From Deroplatys truncata (Eukaryota > Arthropoda > Insecta > Mantodea > Mantidae): DNA of 64,000 nucleotides. The notes beneath the pieces are model-generated. The model ran no database searches. It worked only from the letters and a program-made list of their open reading frames with translations, and was not told the origin of the DNA. Below, piece by piece: positions 46,049 through 58,539 of this stretch. The stretch spans positions 458,636,321 to 458,700,320 of the forward strand of contig CM060990.1 in assembly GCA_030765065.1 (NCBI GenBank), read 5' to 3'. The number at the start of each line of letters is the position of its first letter. The first letter of the stretch is position 1. The translations under genes and the position numbers were made by a program.

Positions 46049-46585
46049 CGAGGGCCTTTTTTTAAGTAAGAACCATTTTGATATAGCACATGAAATATTT
46101 TATTTATGAACATAACTTTTATGGGAAATGAAAATATGAACACTATTTTATTTTTCTACGTAGTCACCATTAATGTCTAAACGCTTGTTCAGTCATGGCA
46201 CCAGCTTTTGGATACCGTCATCATAGAACTCTGACGCCAGTCCATCTTGCACACATTGTATTGGATTGAAGTTTGTCAGTAATAATTATAGTGTATGGGG
46301 AAGGTGTCATGAATGACAGCGTAAGTGGTGTACACTGTTCGATGAAGGAAGGACCTATTTTCATGTTGAGGATCGATCTGGACGGCTTATTGTCATCAGT
46401 GACGAGTTGCCACAAAAAGTTGATGAGAAGATTCGTGAATACGGGCGCTTCACTATTGACGGGCTTCATCAACATTTTATTCAAGTTTCAAGGTCAGTAA
46501 TTTATGCTGTTGTTACTGACAAACTTCAATACAGAAAAATGTGTGCAAGATGGACTGGCGGCAGAGTTCTGTGATGACGGTAGAG
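46049..46585. mobile_element. Foldback derivative of a mariner
   Basis: The left end CGAGGGCCTTTTTTTAAGTA follows TA (46047-46048) and matches the ends of the mariner at 5822. From 46290 down to 46049 the minus strand holds a transposase C-terminus (YDDGIQKLVP, LNKRLDINGDYVEK) joined to a short N-terminal piece. From 46296 to 46581 the plus strand holds the N-terminal part (FDEGRTYFHVEDRSGRLIV, VDEKIREYGRFTIDGLHQHF, SRSVIYAVVTDKLQYRKMCA). Positions 46207-46290 and 46505-46581 are an inverted repeat. Both arms carry the same internal deletion (CARWTGG running straight into the C-terminal region). No right-hand terminal repeat is present. Confidence 0.75.
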
Positions 46586-49500
46586 AAATTTACATACTCC
46601 CATAGAATTAGAATAACGGTTACTAGAAGGTTTTGATACCCCTTCACGACGCACTTATTTGATAAAATGTCAATTAAAGAAATAAACAATATATACATAT
46701 CGTATCGCTACACGAAATTTCCGATTGTTCTTTATTTCGCCCTGTCTTCAGTTTCCTTAGTATTCCTCCAAATCTTAACTGTTACATCTGGCCATCTGTG
46801 TATATTGCTTAGAATAAAATACAATAAGCTTTTGTTTTACAGACCTCTGCAGAGTAACTATTTGAATAACCAAAATCATTCCAGAAAGTATGTTCTATTG
46901 TGCTTCCGACATGTCTGTATTCTAATGCCTAGATCTGATAAACCGTTTTAGTCCTTTGGTAATTTAGAAGCTCAAATTATAGCCTATGTCCTTCGGCAAG
47001 AAAATGGCCCAAGAATTATCAGAATTTCTTTCCGAGATTCTCTCTCTCGCACACACACACGCACATTTTCTTAGTATAAATATAAGAAATTTACGAAAGG
47101 AAATGAACATATGCTGTAAAATGTAGTAAAAACATGCTCGATAGAAAATGGGCAACTTTTAATTCTGTAATATTTAAATTTTTAAATAAAGTAGTTAATG
47201 CAGCTAACGCATACATACATATCTAATACAGTATCTGAACATTTCAGCTTACAAGCTTGTATAGTATAGAATAAAATGTTCCCAGCCTGCACATATTTTA
47301 ACATTCTCATGATTGGACATTCCACGCCCCTTAATAGAATACGATGGATTCGGTTATTTCAATCATTCATTACAAATCCTAATGGCGGAAATGTATTTAT
47401 TTTACGTACTAGGAAGATGTGATTGTCCCTTACTGCTTTCTTGCATCTCTCGGATGTGCTGTAGTATGCTGCAGAATTCCTTTCAACACGTTTAACCAAT
47501 GTACCACTTGCTTGTCTTGTAAATATTTGTACAAGATAGTAATTTCCTTCTCAATAGAGGTAGAATCCCCAAGAGCTGAGTAAGTGATGCCTGGCAGTCA
47601 AAAGTTACGTACATTCATTTTCGAAATCTCTGTGGAAATCAGGGGGAAGCAGCGTGCAAACAGTGGTGTTACTTTATCTCATGCACAGCTGTACGAAAAC
47701 ACGCGAAGATGGGACGATATTCAATAGGCTTTGAAATACAACCTCTTTGTTTGCTCGCTTTCCATTTGTGTCGCTTCACGAAGGCTAGGTGGTGATACGT
47801 CATCACGTGTTTGTGTTTAGTTTGGATATATCTGCCACGGCGCTATCCATCGTAGTGTGGATGGAATGTGTTTACAAACATTAGCCGATTATTCTTCCCT
47901 TCAGATCGCTCAGCTTCAAACGTATTATATTTCTTAGTTTTACAGACTGCGTTGGTTTTTCAAATTCCTAGCAGCGTCCTGGAATATAGGATTTAAATAT
48001 CATATGTTTGTATACGTCCGATACAATGCATAGCCATGTGAAGCTGACAAAGCGTCCTGCATTTTTCGGACATGTCCTGCATTTCAGCCTTCTATCTACA
48101 AGTCCGAGAAACTTTCCAAAATATACTACATTTACAGGTTTTCTTTAGAAACTAAAAAATTGCCTTGCATGATATTTGCGCCACTAAAACCATGTGTTAC
48201 TTATTTGATACCGTAATACATTCATATGTTATATACGGCAACAGAGGAGTCACAGGTTTTTCAGTTCTGCTGTTGCCGCCGGCCGCCACAGTCGGTGAGG
48301 AGAAGCCCGAGAAACTATATGGTAAAGAATACAGAAACTCCATTGTGTTTTCTCTTTTTATAATGTGCCCGGCAGGATTATTCTTGGTAATGATGTAATA
48401 AGACACTGTAACTTGCAGTTGCAGAGGAACCTAATACGTTTCTGAAGTATTTCAGATTCATCGTCCTTTCCTTTAAGGGAGACTAAATGGCGAAGGTTGT
48501 CCAAAAAGTAACACCTTTAGCTTTTTATGCAGTCTTATTCACTGGAATTTCCTCCCTAATTTCATATATATTCTATCATTGTGGGCATAATAGTTATTTT
48601 TAAATATATATTACACTGCATCTGATATTTTTACTGTGAATTCTGCAACACTTCACATAAAAAAATTATAGCCCCTTGCACCGTTTGGAGTAGAGTTATA
48701 AACTTTAGCCTATCTTTTAGCAGAAGCTTTTTTCTACAGATTGCTATTACTGTTAAAGTATGGCAATTTCTGAGTGCTCAAGCAATATGGTTTCTTTCTT
48801 TAAAAATACATGCGAGTTTGTTTTCTGCAGTTTTGATTTCAACAGTTTTTTCTGTGAATTACATTTTCTGGTATAAATGACCCGTTCTCTCAGCAACTAT
48901 TGAAGATAACCAAATTAAATTTTAAGATGACAAAAACTACCTCTAAGTGCTATTGTAGATCTGCTTTGGTGTTAATAACATGGTTGGTTTTTTTTATAAA
49001 AATAATTGCTGATAAATTGTAACGAAAATGGTATAATTAAGAAAATAGTCGTATCTTACCTAAGAAACTAACTTCTATAAAAACAGGCCAGCGAACGTAG
49101 ACGGCAGGGATCTACATCCTGTAAAGATTTCAGTCTGATATCTTCAATAGTTTATGAGATATTGGATCATGAATTCAGCCAACTTAACATTGGTGGGAGA
49201 TAGCTTTTAATTTATTTATTACTCCTTCCTTAGTCCCAATTACGGAAGGGCTAGACAAATATATATACTTATATTTACTTATAAACAAAAACCATATGCT
49301 TACAAACAAAGTAAAAACAACCAGACAAACAAACAAACCAAGCGGTCAATAACACCCATATCTAATTAAGATAGAACTATTTTAACAGTTTTTTTAAATG
49401 AACAGTACTTTAGAGAAAAATCAAGTACACTTTCCAGTGATATTTTGTTGTATATTAAACACATTCTCAATAAAATACCATTTTTATACTATATAGACCT

Positions 49501-49690
49501 AGGAATCTGACAGATAAAAAGAAAACGTAATTTCAGGTTCAGATGCCTTAGATTAAGATTTAATTGCTCTAAGAAGGATGGATTATATAAAAGTTAACCA
49601 ATTTGTGAAGTAACATTTGATCAGTAACTGCTCATTTAACACTCAGTTTATCAACATTAAATTCACCTAAAAGACCCTGGTAGTGCATAT
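46586..49690. other. No gene recognised
   Basis: AT-rich sequence. A small CT/CA microsatellite lies at about 47038-47060. No transposase, RNA gene or paired ends were found. Confidence 0.4.
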
Positions 49691-49697
49691 CATTACA

Positions 49698-50290
49698 ATA
49701 GGGTAGTTAAATTATATTCGAACCCACTCGCTGCCTCTCTCTACTGCACGAGTCAGCCGGCACTCGCCGGGGAAATTACTCCGGCAGAGGCGGACAAAAA
49801 TCTTTACCTTATAATATATGCTGGAAATGTTGACCTTCTGCTCTCAAACAGGCAGCATATCTCGTGTAAACATTCTCGCTCACTCTCCAAAGCTCAGCAG
49901 CAGGAATTCTTGTGATTTCTTGCACAATGTTTTCTCTAAGTTCCTGTAGTGTGCGAGGATTGGAACGATACACTTTGTCTTTTAAAGAACCTCATACATA
50001 AAAATCACAACTCGTTAGGTCAGAAGAACGAGGGGGCCACAAATCAACACTAATCATTCTGTCATCAAACACCTCTCTTATTCCATGTAATGATTCGGCA
50101 GCCTTATGTGCTGTTGCAGAATCCTGCTGGAACCAACCATACGATTTCTCTTCTTCTGTCAAGCGATTTGCAAAATGGCCTCAGAATTAACTTCTGGCCT
50201 CTGCCAGCGTAATTTCCCCGGCGACTGCCGTCTGTCTCGCGCAGTAGAGAGAGGCCATGAGTGGGTTCGAATATAATTAAACTACCCTAT
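49698..50290 (-). mobile_element. Short DNA transposon with long inverted ends
   Basis: The two ends match in inverted orientation for roughly 90-100 bases, starting ATAGGGTAGTT(A/T)AATTATATT and running through CCCACTC...GCCTCTCTCTACTGC to GCCGGGGAAATTAC. The total is 593 bp. The core is a piece of the element's own transposase gene on the minus strand, so this is an internally deleted derivative. Target duplication is unclear (TA or AT). Confidence 0.85.
49800..50180 (-). pseudogene. C-terminal transposase fragment
   Basis: Minus strand: LTEEEKSYGWFQQDSATAHK (second acid in QQD), then DLWPPRSSDLTSCDFYV (third acid), GSLKDKVYRSNPRTLQELRE and NIVQEITRIPAAELWRVSEN. The blocks GSLKDKVY-NPRTLQELRENI are shared in style with the DD41D transposases at 22790-26670 and 35269-36600 (DIAYQE-PMTPQQLRERI), so this is a relative in the same Tc1/mariner-like group. 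A stop replaces the usual tryptophan after FYV. The N-terminal half is missing. Confidence 0.75.
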
Positions 50291-53200
50291 ATATGCTGAT
50301 CTGCTATATTCCCCGTAATCCCCCTTAAGTTACACTCCCTTGAAAATTTGTGCCAGAGAGCCGCCACTGCTACCTGATGTTCACCGTGTCTAGCTGTCTT
50401 TCTCATTCCTAGGATTATATTGGAAATGATTGCTCTTTATCAGGATAATTCCAATTATGACCTCAACCAACTTAAAGCCTCCTCTGGCTTCTCCACAAAA
50501 TTATTCCAATATCAGTTCTACCGGCCAAAATCTTCGCCCCTCGTGGGAAAACGCTTCGAGGTTTGTGAATGGACTTGCAGTGTCATTGGAAAAAGTGTAT
50601 TTATTCTGTCATGAATTTTGCAACAGAATGTCCCCATGTGCTTGTGAGGTATCTGTTTTTCACTGTAAAAATTGTGAGTCTCGAAAGGAACAGCCTTAAT
50701 CGTCTACTGCAGGGATCTTGTTATCCCCTGGTTAAGTAAACCTCCGAAACACTAAATATAAGTTGTATATAGGTTATGTCTAAAAATTCATAAAACGTGG
50801 TAATAAAATATGCAGTACCCTTTAATTATTTACGAGTAAAATGGTTTGTTTACCCATTCCATTATAACGTGATAGAGAGCCAAGGATGTAATTTTTACTT
50901 TCCTTCCTCTTTTGGCGGAAGCTCCTGCCTTGTTTTTAAATGTAAACCGTTCATTCACTAATAGCTTCATCCGGTAGTCTTTGCAAACTTCGAAAGCATG
51001 CATAAGCTCACTTTTACTAATTTAAACACGACATATCTGAATACAAAAATTATATATAAAACTTCATGCTTTGCATTGGGTGTTTACTGCAGCGAATTTT
51101 AGAATAAAGTCCCTTGCAACATAATATAACGTCTAATAAATATGTACAAATCATTCCGTTTTCTCTAAGTTATATTTCTATTTATACTTTATAAATATCA
51201 TTATAACTTCTCATTATTATTTCAGCACTTTATCTGTTCTTAATTCCTAGAGATAATTCTTAGACGTTGGGAGTAAACTGCTATGATAATAGTAAACGAT
51301 ACGGCAGTGCTCTTTCTACAAAAGAGCTGTACACTAATTTCAATAAAACACGTTTACAAATATTTATATACAGAAAAAATATGAATTTAAATCTAAAAAT
51401 CAATTATGTACACATAGTCTAACGTGAGACTTTCTTGAGTAATGTATCAATATTGTAATGCTTAATTTCAGAACTGGATTTATTTGGCTACTGTTTATGA
51501 ATATTGAGTGATATGTTGTACAATCAAACATATTATCTCACCTTTTATTTAGGTTTAGTTATGGTATTTATTTTTGGGGTGCTTGTGCTCTTATAAAAAT
51601 ATATATTTATGATTTAGAATCGTAATTAACAATACATTTTCAAAATAACGCCTTAGAATTCTTGTAAATAATATTTTAGACATTTTGAAAGTTTGAAGGT
51701 ATATTATGTATAGTTTTCTAGGTTTGGTTGAATATGTTTTTAGTAATATTGTTGAATTTAGTTCCAGTGGAGACGGTTATGGTTGTTGTACAAAAATTGT
51801 CGTACGTAATGCAATGCCTGACATAATTTGTTGAACTACAGTATGGTTTTAGGCTTAAAGTTGTGTAATCGATTTTCTAAAGATTTTAAACAAATATGTA
51901 ATAGATAAAATAAAATTCACAAATGTAGTAAAATATTTTTCTTTTAGTTTATTTCCTTAAAATAAGAAAGAAACTTCAAATATTCAAGATTGGTGCAAAT
52001 TTTAAAGTTAATTTTGTACATTTTAAATAGTATTATTGCATGTATTGTATTAAAAACTGTGACTAAACATAAGCTTTTGCAGGAAAAATATCAATTCATT
52101 CATCCCATCCCATTCCATCTGTCTGTCTACCTCATCATTGCTGCTATATGCGTCAGTTTGGCTGCCCGCATATTCTGCGCTCCTTCAACAGGATTACTTT
52201 GATATTTTATGTGCAAGAAATCCTCATCAACACGGTAAAGATACAGCCATCTACTTCTTTTCGGCTCAGAAGCATTTTTTCCTGCCGTGCGGCGCTTTGG
52301 CGACTAGTCAATGATTTATTCTCCGAGGTAGTTCGCCGCAGCAACGAGCTGGTTTCCACAAAATTCTTATTATTTCGTACCCCAAGTTTTAATGACTTTA
52401 GATGACAGAAGTGGTGACTCAGGTGCGGTTTCTTTGGGTACTATTTTAGCAGCTATTTTAGTTATTTTGCTTTTATTGTACTTTCATAAAGAATTATCTG
52501 TTGAGCAAACCATTTTAGTGCATAACAGAAACAGAGAGGTTTGTTATGTATAAAGCTAAGGCTCCATATCATTGTGATTTAGAGGTCGAGTGGGTTAGAG
52601 GTTGATTACACAAGAGAATGAGATCATATAATATTAAAAGTCATTATCTTGTAACGTTATATTATTATTCTATCTGAAATTATTTTGTAAAATCCTGTTA
52701 CAGAATTGATTTATGGCATTAAAACGTCTACGTTGAAACCTCCTCATTGCTTCCCCCTTAAACCATTCATATTCATCCTCGGTAAGTTTGTTCAATATCT
52801 TCCAAAATATTCGTTGTAAAACGGCCAGCGTGAAATAACAACTAGCAACTATAGATTAAATCTTAATCATGTGACTAGAATTTCGGAAATTATTACATTT
52901 CAAGTAGCTTTAAAGGTACGATATCCTAGAATATTTGAGATCACCTTGAAGTTTCGCAGATATAAATGAATCAGAGGAGAACTTTAATTCGTGTTCTTCT
53001 ATCTCATCAAGGTTGCTCAGAGGTCATAGGTACGGAAAGCCGAAGTTCTTTGTCTGTATTCGAGACATATGGATTTTCAAATCTGAGGTAGATTTCTAGC
53101 CTTGGCGTGCACAGAACCAGTGTAAGGGAGCAGTTTTCAGATAGAATTTTGTAAAATTAAGAGTATTTAGTGACAGCTAAGGTGTGTTCTCGTAAATCGT

Positions 53201-53735
53201 TAAATTTATTAAATAGTTCTTTCGTTTTGCCTTTGAGAGTACACCTTCTTTGGCAGATTTCTCTAGAATTCAAAGTCAAAGGTTTCAGTGCTCTTGGTTC
53301 TTCTTTACGTTGTCATTAATGGCAAGAGTCGGCTGCAGTGCTGAGCACGTACTCCAAGAAGAAATCTATTGAAATTTTATTCCCTTCTTGGGTTGTACCA
53401 AGCAAACATTTGGAAGCGTCGCACTCTGCAACAACTGGTGCGCTTATGGCCGTCCAGATTACACAATCCAAGATCTAATAACCGTTCCCAAACGAGAAAG
53501 ACGCTACTCAAGACAGAAGCTTATGTGGGAAATACTCTATGTAATTTCATTACTGTGATTTTAAAGAAATATTATATCTACGAATTCCACTTTTCGTTGT
53601 GCATATCATTGATGAAAACATAGTTACACGTTGAGGCAGTATTTTATATCACAACACTGTGAATGCCAAAGTGATTGTAGTGTAAATTACCATTATTTGT
53701 ATGACAATGATTTTGTATGTTTGTTAGCTATAAGC
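50291..53735. other. No gene recognised
   Basis: AT-rich sequence without domains, paired ends or tRNA-like boxes. Open frames of up to 89 codons (50430) show no recognisable content. Confidence 0.4.
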
Positions 53736-53737
53736 AT

Positions 53738-54418
53738 TGTTAGGAAATAAGTTTACACGGCCTCACTGAAACTGACAATAGGAGTGGGTAACAATGAAGT
53801 GAAGGGGTGAGTTGTTTATCACTTAGAAGAGACAAACAAATGACGTTAGGGTAGCGTGCCTTTCTTTAGAAATGGAGGGAATATCGTTCCTAGAGCATAT
53901 ATGTTTGTAATTGTGATTGGATGACAAAATAGACGCTAATGTTGGCGCGATTTAGTAACCAATAGCAGCTCTATTATAACGTTTAGGCATATCAGGGTGA
54001 GGGAGTATAAATTCTTGAGCCAAAAGCAAGTATCGCGCAGTTCTAAGGAAGCATTCACGAGGTACACATCACGCAGTTCTCAGCAATCTCTCGCGAAGTA
54101 CACATTACGCAGTTCTACAGAATCATTCACGAGGTAAACGTCGCGCAGTTCTACAGAATCTCTCGCGAGGTACACCTTACGCAGTTCTCAGCAATCTCTC
54201 GCGAGGTACACATTACGCAATTCTACAGAATCTCTCGCGTCGTAAACTTAGTTACAAAATCTGAAGTACGCGACAACTATTACGACAGTAATTACATTGG
54301 GAAATTAACAATTTCAGTCAGGCGTGTAGAAAGATTAAAGATGTGAACTATTACTTAAGTGTGACGGCAGTAAAAGTGTGAAAATAAATTCTTTTATCAG
54401 TGTTATCTTTTAGTAACA
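53738..54418 (+). repeat. Probable solo LTR
   Basis: Starts TGTTAGGAAA and ends TTTTAGTAACA. Contains a GCGCGATTT and CCAAT stretch (about 53945-53970), a TATA box (GTATAAATT, 54005), six 36-bp subrepeats and AATAAA at about 54383. The order CCAAT, TATA, leader, AATAAA fits an LTR of a Ty3/gypsy-like fossil. No internal region adjoins and no target duplication is legible, so the ends are tentative. Confidence 0.45.
54036..54248 (+). repeat. Six 36-bp subrepeats
   Basis: Units with GCAGTTCT(A/C)(A/C)AG(A/C)AATC(T/A) and (C/T)(C/T)CGCGAGGTACAC start near 54037, 54072, 54109, 54145, 54181 and 54217, spacing 35-37 bases. They lie directly downstream of the TATA box. Confidence 0.9.
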
Positions 54419-54429
54419 ACTCCTTTCCG

Positions 54430-57175
54430 TTTCCACGCCCTGCTTAGAGATATTTGCTCGACTGAGTAATAATAGCTAACCGGAGGACAAAGAACCCAAA
54501 ATTCAAAATAGTAAAACAATAACAGGCACCAAGTAAAACAAAAAAAGACAACACGACAGATTACTGCGACAACGTTTCTTGAAAGTTATAAATTCTGCTT
54601 CCCTTGGATGCATTTTGGCAATTTTAAGTGTTTTAAATGTGGTTCTGATAGATGTAGGGAATTTTTTCGACCACGTGCGTTCTTGAAGTATTGGAATGAA
54701 AGAAGCTCAGAGTGTCTATCAATAAAAAGACCTTCCTTTGGTGTTGATGCCTTAGGCCTTCCGATAAAAGGTTTCATACGGAACACTCTTTTCATTGATG
54801 TATCCCCTCCACCACACGGTGTTCTTTGAACAGTCTTATAGCTGCACTGCTTTTAAAGTGAGCTTCTCTCATAAACTGCTAAATGCTCTGTATCTCAAGG
54901 TTGAGATAGCTGCCTCAAATGAACTGGTAACAAAGCTGATCCCTCTCTAAAGGAGAAATTTTTTTAATACGTTTGCATAAATCAAGGCATTTTCATTACT
55001 ATTATTATAGTATATATATATATATATATATAGGTATATTGCATTTGTTATAGACCTAAGTTGAAAATAAAAACGAAAAATATATAAGTTTTCATAAATA
55101 TAGATAGGCGAAACGTTTCTGTTTTAAATTTCATGGTAAAAATCCCTTAAGGAAATTAAGTGTAAACGAAATATGTAAATATATTTTCGATGTCAAATTA
55201 GTAACATTTCATCTCTCTTGCTTAGATACACAGGTGGTTTCAAAAGCCGAGATCAACAGATTAGGCATGAAAACCTTAAGCCATAAAAAGCAAAATTTTA
55301 CAGCAAATATTCTGACCTATACATTTTAAGAGAATGTGTGCCTTCACACTTAGGCTGACTTTATTGTTCTCCATAACGGTGATGTAACTCCTTAACTGTT
55401 CACACGCAAATACATACCTTCCATAAGTGAATTTTTCCAGACATTCTCGAAGATAAACAATCGCAACAACGCCAGACCCTGCAATTTATGCACGGTAACG
55501 CGCAATGATTTTGTCTCGAGGTGAGAGTAAATGTGTAGGAGCAAGTCATGGTCAACGCTGAGTAGTTAGAGCCAGTTTATAACTTTACCTTCTAGGTCTT
55601 CTTTATCCTATAGATGGGAAATTATAAAAAGCCTGAATTACATATCTGGCGTAACCATTCTTCAAGAATTTGCTGCATTCTATGGAAGAAAACTGCATAA
55701 CAAAAGAGGAATAACCCGGGATTCCCTCATGGAATCACTCAATTTGAAGAGAATTATAAATTTTCAATTCTTGCATTTAGATGAAAGCAAATCTTCTAAT
55801 GTCTATGAAGGCAGATTCCGCTGTGCAGGACAAAAATCATATCGTTCCTACGTCCCGAATTCTCTGGCAGAAATAACTTACAAAATCTTTATTTGTGATT
55901 CAGCAAGGTACTCTAGAGACTTTATCGCTTTATTCCAAAACAGTGTCCTTATAATCGTTGACTAGTTAAAGATAAACCTCGTTTATTTCTCGAAAAACTG
56001 CTGCTTGTAATAATTAACATGCCGTTATTTTGAATATATTTTCCGCTCTTGAAAGGAGGACTTAAGAGTTGGTCACATTTAGAATTTGTCATTTAATCCA
56101 AAACTGAATTATTGTTGTTGTAGCTAGTAATAAACGGGGGAGGAGGAATAAGGTCATTAAGAAAAGAACGTAGAACAGTGCGTTTCGAAAATTTCTTCCT
56201 GCGCTCTAGTGGAAACTACAGTGGGCCTATTAACCCCAGTGTGGCCATTGCGATGTCGGTTTTTTTTTTTTTTTGGCTACTGTGGTCACATGGTACATTC
56301 TCACCATTAGGATTCCAAACAAACCTTGGAATCCCTTGCACTTCTTATTGAAGAAGCAGAAAATCGAGTATTATAGACAATTTTCAACTTGTTTTGCGGA
56401 TATACCTCAAAGATGGGCTCATTACGTAACCTAGGCATGTACTGATGTATGTGTTTCCGTGTTTTAAACCTAATATAGGTAGATTTTAAGCTATAACAGG
56501 AAAATCTGAAAGCACGTGTATTATTCACAGGTTTTATACATGTTAAATGCCGAAGTTAATATTTAAGGCTTGGCATATATAGAAGTCAGAAACTATATTT
56601 TAGTACTTCATGCTCCATTATTTTTATGCGTTAAAGCCGAAGTATTTATTGTCATGTTCAATATATTAGCAGGTTATGAAACTGAAGCTTTGGCAAAGAA
56701 CTCAGATGTTAAGCTAGCTGTTTCGTTGGCTATTTTAGGAATACAAATAGGATTTAAAGAAATTTGGGATTACAAATTTATTCGAATTTAACTGAACTTT
56801 ACTGCTATTCGGAAAAGATACTCGAGGATTAAATTTATTGTACTCGCACCTCTTGTTATTGCATTTCTGCTTTTGACAATACAAAGAGGCTGTGTATTCT
56901 TATGATGAATCTCTGTGCAGTACACTTCCAATATTTTGCATAAATGTTAACACATTTGGGAATTGGCCCTAAAGTAACGTAAAGTGTGAATATACAAGCT
57001 CGCAGAAAGTAGGCTTAGTTTGCTCTGAAATAACTGAAATTGATTTTTTATTTATGTACGCTCTTTAACTGCTATGGTTCTTGGCGTCGCATTCTACATT
57101 GGGCGTGAAAGACCGGAAATTTTGCTCAGAGGCCTCTTTATCAGGCTTAAGGTTCTTTTAGGTGTCGTAAATCCC
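54430..57175. other. No gene recognised; (TA)n run
   Basis: AT-rich, with a (TA)n microsatellite at 55009-55031 and a T run at about 56258-56274. No domains or element ends. Confidence 0.4.
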
Positions 57176-57179
57176 TTTC

Positions 57180-57305
57180 GAAGGATACCTTACTGGGGAT
57201 TTTTAAATCCTAAAAAAAAAGCCATTGCTCTGCGCAAGGCTTGAACCCGCTACCTCGGGAATTAGTGCCTAGCATGGTACCACCAGACCACGGAGGACGA
57301 CAGCT
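57180..57305 (-). mobile_element. tRNA-derived SINE, minus strand
   Basis: Minus strand: TGGTCTGGTGGTACCATGC (A-box-like, close to the D-arm of glycine or glutamate tRNAs) and GCGGGTTCAAGCC (B box, 57238-57250), followed by a short body with an A/T-rich tail to about 57180. Confidence 0.6.
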
Positions 57306-57612
57306 TTCTCTAGGCATGTATCATAGCAAACGTGGGTACTATTAGCAAATCTCTTAATAGTGAATAGAATTTTCTTTGCCAATTCACTTAATGTGTATTC
57401 TTGGCTGGATCTTATTATGTATGTTTAGAATTTAAAATAAAACTGACGAGTTTAAAGATTCTCTTTGTGATTTCAACATTACCTCTTAACAATTCTTGTA
57501 CCTTGCATAAGATTTTACGTTTTGTCCCAATTAAAAAACCAGCCACTCAAAACCATAAACTCCCAAATGACGTTTTATGTCAATTAGTTCACAAAATCTA
57601 CATTATATGTTG

Positions 57613-57765
57613 ATGTGGATAGCTGAGTTGGTTAAGTATTGGCTTCCTGAGTTTAAGATCGCGGTTTCAAACCTAGGTCAGATCAGTGGTTTTTAGCTGT
57701 GCCTAAAAACAACAGCCTCGTGTCAGTATATTAACTGGCATATAAAAGCTCCTGCACACCAGTTA
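57613..57765 (+). mobile_element. tRNA-derived SINE, plus strand
   Basis: The A box TAGCTGAGTTGG at 57620-57631 matches the consensus fully. A near-consensus B box GGTTTCAAACC lies at about 57662-57672. A non-tRNA body runs to about 57765. It lies in opposite orientation to the SINE 300 bases upstream. Confidence 0.65.
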
Positions 57766-58535
57766 CAATGATATGATCCTGGCAATTGACAGCATTGATA
57801 ACGAAATAAAATATTCGTATATTTCTGTTGTTTTATGTGTATACATCTTATAAATGTGAGATTAACTCTAAATTCTAGTTTGCAGAGCAACACAATGTTA
57901 AAAATAGTAGCATGTGATGCTTTGTATTGGGATAATTCAGTGACATTCTTCCCCTCATCGTTAGAGGAGACGTAGCTTTAAGTATGAGATTTGGTATTTC
58001 TGTGACTTTTCTCTTTTGAGCTACGCTGCTCACAGACTGACACGCGGACCTTATTCCAAAACTGCCTCATTGGATTCAGAGGATCCCAAGGCGTGTATAT
58101 CCATTAAAATCTCCGTATGGAATTTTTGAACGAATAATATATTTACTCTACCTAGGGTTCCGGATAGAGGCAGTAAAAAAATGTCCAACACTACTGTCAA
58201 AATACATAAACATTGTTTGGACGAAAAACTCGTAATCGTGGAAAGATATCTAAACTAGCTGTTCGATTAAGGCTCGTATTATTTTACATCAGCGTACAGC
58301 AGGTGCAAATAAAGACTACTATACTGATTATTACACATTTTAGATGCCTTTTTTTTAAATAACTTTCATGTCAGTAATACCAACTAAATGAATACTGCGT
58401 GCAAATTTCGGTTAGCCCCCATAAGAGTAATGTGGTTGTTTCGAATCCTCATGGCGGTAGGTGGGCATGTCCGCTCCAATGACCACACTGTAGCTAATAG
58501 AGCCACTGTAATGGAAACCACATCTCAAACACAGA
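57766..58535. other. No gene recognised
   Basis: AT-rich sequence between a SINE and a MITE. No domain seen. Confidence 0.4.
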
Positions 58536-58539
58536 GTGG

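Noticed and set aside
48470-48500. TTAAGGGAGACTAAATGG, like the end of a TTAA-type transposon
   Set aside because: No matching inverted end was found within several kilobases.
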